Assembly: GCA_014379905.1 (NCBI GenBank) | Contig: JACMKX010000020.1 | Span: 111,090-175,089, forward strand | Direction of reading: 5' to 3' | Length of the DNA stretch: 64,000 bases | Source of the DNA: Ferruginibacter sp. | GTDB lineage: Bacteria; Bacteroidota; Bacteroidia; Chitinophagales; Chitinophagaceae | Shown: piece by piece, positions 62,901 to 64,000 of the stretch | How the letters are laid out: each line of letters starts with the position of its first letter | Position numbering within the stretch: the first letter of the stretch is position 1 | Notes under the pieces: generated by a model | What the model saw: the letters and a program-made list of their open reading frames with translations, nothing else | Database searches by the model: none | Told to the model about the DNA's origin: nothing | Translations under genes and position numbers: made by a program

Positions 62901-63002
62901 TGACTGGGAGTTGGCATTATAAACAATACAAGTGCATAAGAAGCACACAAGTATAGCAATATACCTGGAGGTGGAGATTTTATTTGTTTGCGGTTGTGCC
63001 AT
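59934..63002 (-). CDS. two-component sensor kinase with seven-bladed propeller and Y_Y_Y domain
   Basis: The 1022-residue product has a signal peptide, then about 600 residues of two-component regulator propeller repeats (repeated W-F-G-T-xx-G/L and I-x-D-K-x-G patterns such as FIQDKKEFMWFATSNGIQRF). A Y_Y_Y domain follows (about 690-785, ending PGGNYTFKVKCK), then one membrane helix (about 792-812), a HisKA_3 dimerisation domain with the phosphoacceptor His in ARDLHDDMGSTLS (about residue 832), and an HATPase domain with DNGKGFNP and GNGLINMQRRA. A periplasmic ligand is sensed and the signal passed to the LuxR regulator. No polysaccharide utilisation genes are adjacent. Confidence 0.95.
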   Translation of the reverse strand: MAQPQTNKISTSRYIAILVCFLCTCIVYNANSQSAGIKYLRFTRHNFLASNKVNFIIQDKKEFMWFATSNGIQRFDGNRWLWLGQQKESKTGLPDNYVMSFLEDKQERFWVHSTAGICLLDRNTFEFAPVIIKWLPEHKANTIRSIVQLQDGRVWLTLITGGLYCYDEAAKQFVTAGKIIPLKGYLIYQLVYDSSNKQYYIGTDKGIVIYNDLKKYFLYPGPGPSNNNLLKSAPASKRNVTLHLNNKGELWFSTATTHSCYDIKKDQVIFCDSSSRIWGIMGYTTDKSGTTWGYGNTFAEMNLKTNQIKLIEQTQDMPYGIAFKNGNCLVEDKEHTFWMGTDNGLFIYNPVCQQFFNYSIKSNINDKVSKPVNVWGFIEMKDNTTIVLTDGEEGLYYFDRAFNQLPAKYNMAAYNKTFVVRAGLKSRNNDIWLGGETNYVLKINTVTGKVEKITDTAFAGYGVYSIAEDKAGNIWFGTFRRTIIRRDAVTGMFSKINTFSDGIKGMNVIYHLLPGDDGYIWAGTSQSGLLKINIQTGAIEKSYRNDPANKNSIPSSRINYVVPISDGELMLSSPDGIIIMDIKKESFTLLNTADRLPDNNILNMLADKKNDVWFASDNGISKIRVNGRKVNSYGILEGLTNETFNLGTSLRLKDGRMLFGHSEGFTLFDPARFLNEEVPQNVSITGIKLFATNLNTDSILSNKNGLELNYSQNFLTIEFSNMSFLKRYHIEYFYQLEGVDKDWIRVSGKPEAIYNYLPGGNYTFKVKCKTKGGIASQKITSFKIKIIPPAWKQWWFYLLMVVLVSGFAFFLLRTRYRRKMEAEKVRTRIARDLHDDMGSTLSTINILSEMAKRKIDEDIPATKKFIHLISDNSNRIMESMDDIVWNIDNTNDSIDNVLSRMREFAGSLLEARGIAYTFKEDGQIKKLNFELGRRHDFFMIFKEAVNNLAKYSESTTAIIEITVKKNVLQLIITDNGKGFNPALIKDGNGLINMQRRALALNGRLEIQSEPGNGTIIILRIPV

Positions 63003-63145
63003 TTTATCCCGTTTTACCGGGACCTGCTTATGCTTAAGGAGATAAACTTCTCTATTTTGTTGAGAAGGGTATCTTCAAATTTACTTTGAATAAAATAGAA
63101 TGCAAAGCAACCTGGCAAAAATCCCATAAATATGGGAGAAGCAGG

Positions 63146-64000
63146 CTATGGGGACAATAGTTTAAAAAGCATGGCCAGGTATTGAGCAGTAGTTTGTGCA
63201 CCACCGTCGCCTAATTCATCGTACTTATTTAAAAAATTTTTTTCTTCCAGCTGTTCCAGTGTTTTGCCTTGCTTAATGGCGATCGTTACCAGTGAGGTAG
63301 TTTCTTTAAGCATTTCCACGTAAGCTGATAATTCCTTTTTGGTTGCCAGTTTACCATGGCCGGGGATAACAGACACATCTTCCGGAATATCACGCAGTAT
63401 CTTCTCAAGGTTTTCGATCATTTGCAATATATCGCCGCCGCCTTCTTTATAAACAGCAGGAAACATTCCATTGAAATAGGTATCTCCCAGGTGAATTACT
63501 TTGGAGCTGGTGAAATAAACAAACACGTCTCCATCAGTGTGCCCGTTAGGCAGGTGAAATAACAAAATATCTTCCCCGTTAAAATGAAGGTTCATTTTTT
63601 CGCTGAAAGTAATTTGCGGCAGGGATGATTTTTTAAAATTATTTTTTGCTTTTAAACGCTTCAAAACATTTTCATGGGCAATGATGGCCGAAGATCCGGA
63701 TAATACACTATTCCCCTGTACATGGTCTGAGTGAAAATGTGTGTTAATTACAAAACGAATATTGCTATCCGAAAAAACTTTTAAAGCTGCAATCAATTTA
63801 GGTGTAACGGCCTCGTACATATTATCTACCAATAATATTCCATCGGGTCCGGTTGATGCAGCAACATTACCACCACCAAACCCATTTTCGGCGGAAAACA
63901 TTTTTACAACCCCGCCGGCATGCACTGCTTTTATTTGTATGTTGCTAAAGTCGTTCTGCGAAAATGATGGCATACTGGTAAAAAAAAACATAAAGCTCCA
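63146..64000 (-). CDS. exported MBL fold metallo-hydrolase, truncated at window end
   Basis: The frame is open to the right edge; an ATG lies at 63991, but the hydrophobic start MFFFTSMPSFSQ looks like the end of a signal peptide whose beginning may be outside. The mature part has the metal motif THFHSDHVQGN (about residues 84-94), HTDGD (about 140), and HLGDTYFNG, plus a later His in IPGHGK, the full MBL site. Homologous exported hydrolases include beta-lactamase-like and cyclase-type enzymes; the substrate is unknown. It is separated from the propeller kinase gene by about 140 bases. Confidence 0.85.
   Translation of the reverse strand, partial: WSFMFFFTSMPSFSQNDFSNIQIKAVHAGGVVKMFSAENGFGGGNVAASTGPDGILLVDNMYEAVTPKLIAALKVFSDSNIRFVINTHFHSDHVQGNSVLSGSSAIIAHENVLKRLKAKNNFKKSSLPQITFSEKMNLHFNGEDILLFHLPNGHTDGDVFVYFTSSKVIHLGDTYFNGMFPAVYKEGGGDILQMIENLEKILRDIPEDVSVIPGHGKLATKKELSAYVEMLKETTSLVTIAIKQGKTLEQLEEKNFLNKYDELGDGGAQTTAQYLAMLFKLLSP

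Overview
The window looks like a chromosomal segment of a Bacteroidota bacterium, most likely in or near the Chitinophagaceae. This rests on gene content and signals, not on a search: moderate-to-low GC, the TAnnTTTG type of -7 promoter element in front of several genes, almost no Shine-Dalgarno sequences, DUF3078, DUF3098 and DUF3108 family proteins, a seven-bladed-propeller sensor kinase with a LuxR-type regulator, and the gene order of the cell-wall/division cluster. I see no rRNA, tRNA, CRISPR array, insertion sequence or prophage.

Region by region. 1-9.4 kb is a loose run of small accessory genes: the end of a 2H phosphoesterase, two small lipoprotein/membrane proteins, a membrane-anchored TPR protein divergent from an exported caspase-like protease, a GNAT acetyltransferase, two DinB-type proteins, a racemase, two broken genes and a cytochrome P450. 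9.4-10.3 kb is a two-gene regulator/membrane unit (XRE repressor plus DUF2975 protein) behind a promoter that carries a perfect 15-bp inverted repeat. 10.4-28.1 kb is a complete dcw cluster on the minus strand, transcribed mraZ-rsmH-ftsL-ftsI-murE-mraY-murD-ftsW-murG-murC-ftsQ-ftsA-ftsZ, with no murF or ddl inside it. It begins with a 10-bp-phased MraZ box array and ends in two tandem terminators. Several spacers inside the cluster carry short inverted or direct repeats.

28.4-37.7 kb holds housekeeping and envelope genes: an orphan sensor kinase, YqgE, an acyltransferase, ATP synthase epsilon and beta (atpC, atpD), an EamA transporter, MscL, a DUF3078 outer-membrane-type protein broken by one base, and scpA. 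37.7-48.7 kb mixes accessory and core genes: a ferritin-like candidate, an L,D-transpeptidase-like protein, a serine hydrolase, an SDR/AraC pair, dxs, an AsmA-like protein, an M23 peptidase and an Imm27-like immunity protein without a visible toxin. 48.7-59.1 kb holds leuS, divergent from ftsX-DUF3098-uppP, then an MFS transporter, an MBL hydrolase, a DUF3108 protein, a flippase-like membrane protein and ruvC. 59.2-64 kb holds a propeller histidine kinase with its response regulator, and an exported MBL hydrolase cut by the window end.

How the genes fit together. The dcw products make lipid II (MurC, D, E, MraY, MurG) and build the divisome (FtsZ, A, Q, L, W, I). UppP recycles the undecaprenyl carrier, DXS feeds the isoprenoid pathway that makes it, and FtsX, the M23 peptidase and the L,D-transpeptidase-like protein belong to wall remodelling. 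I did not find an obvious new defence or mobile system. The most promising second looks are the phased repeat arrays upstream of mraZ, the operator in front of the DUF2975/XRE pair, the orphan Imm27 gene beside an M23 peptidase, the exported caspase, and two genes that appear broken by single-base homopolymer changes.
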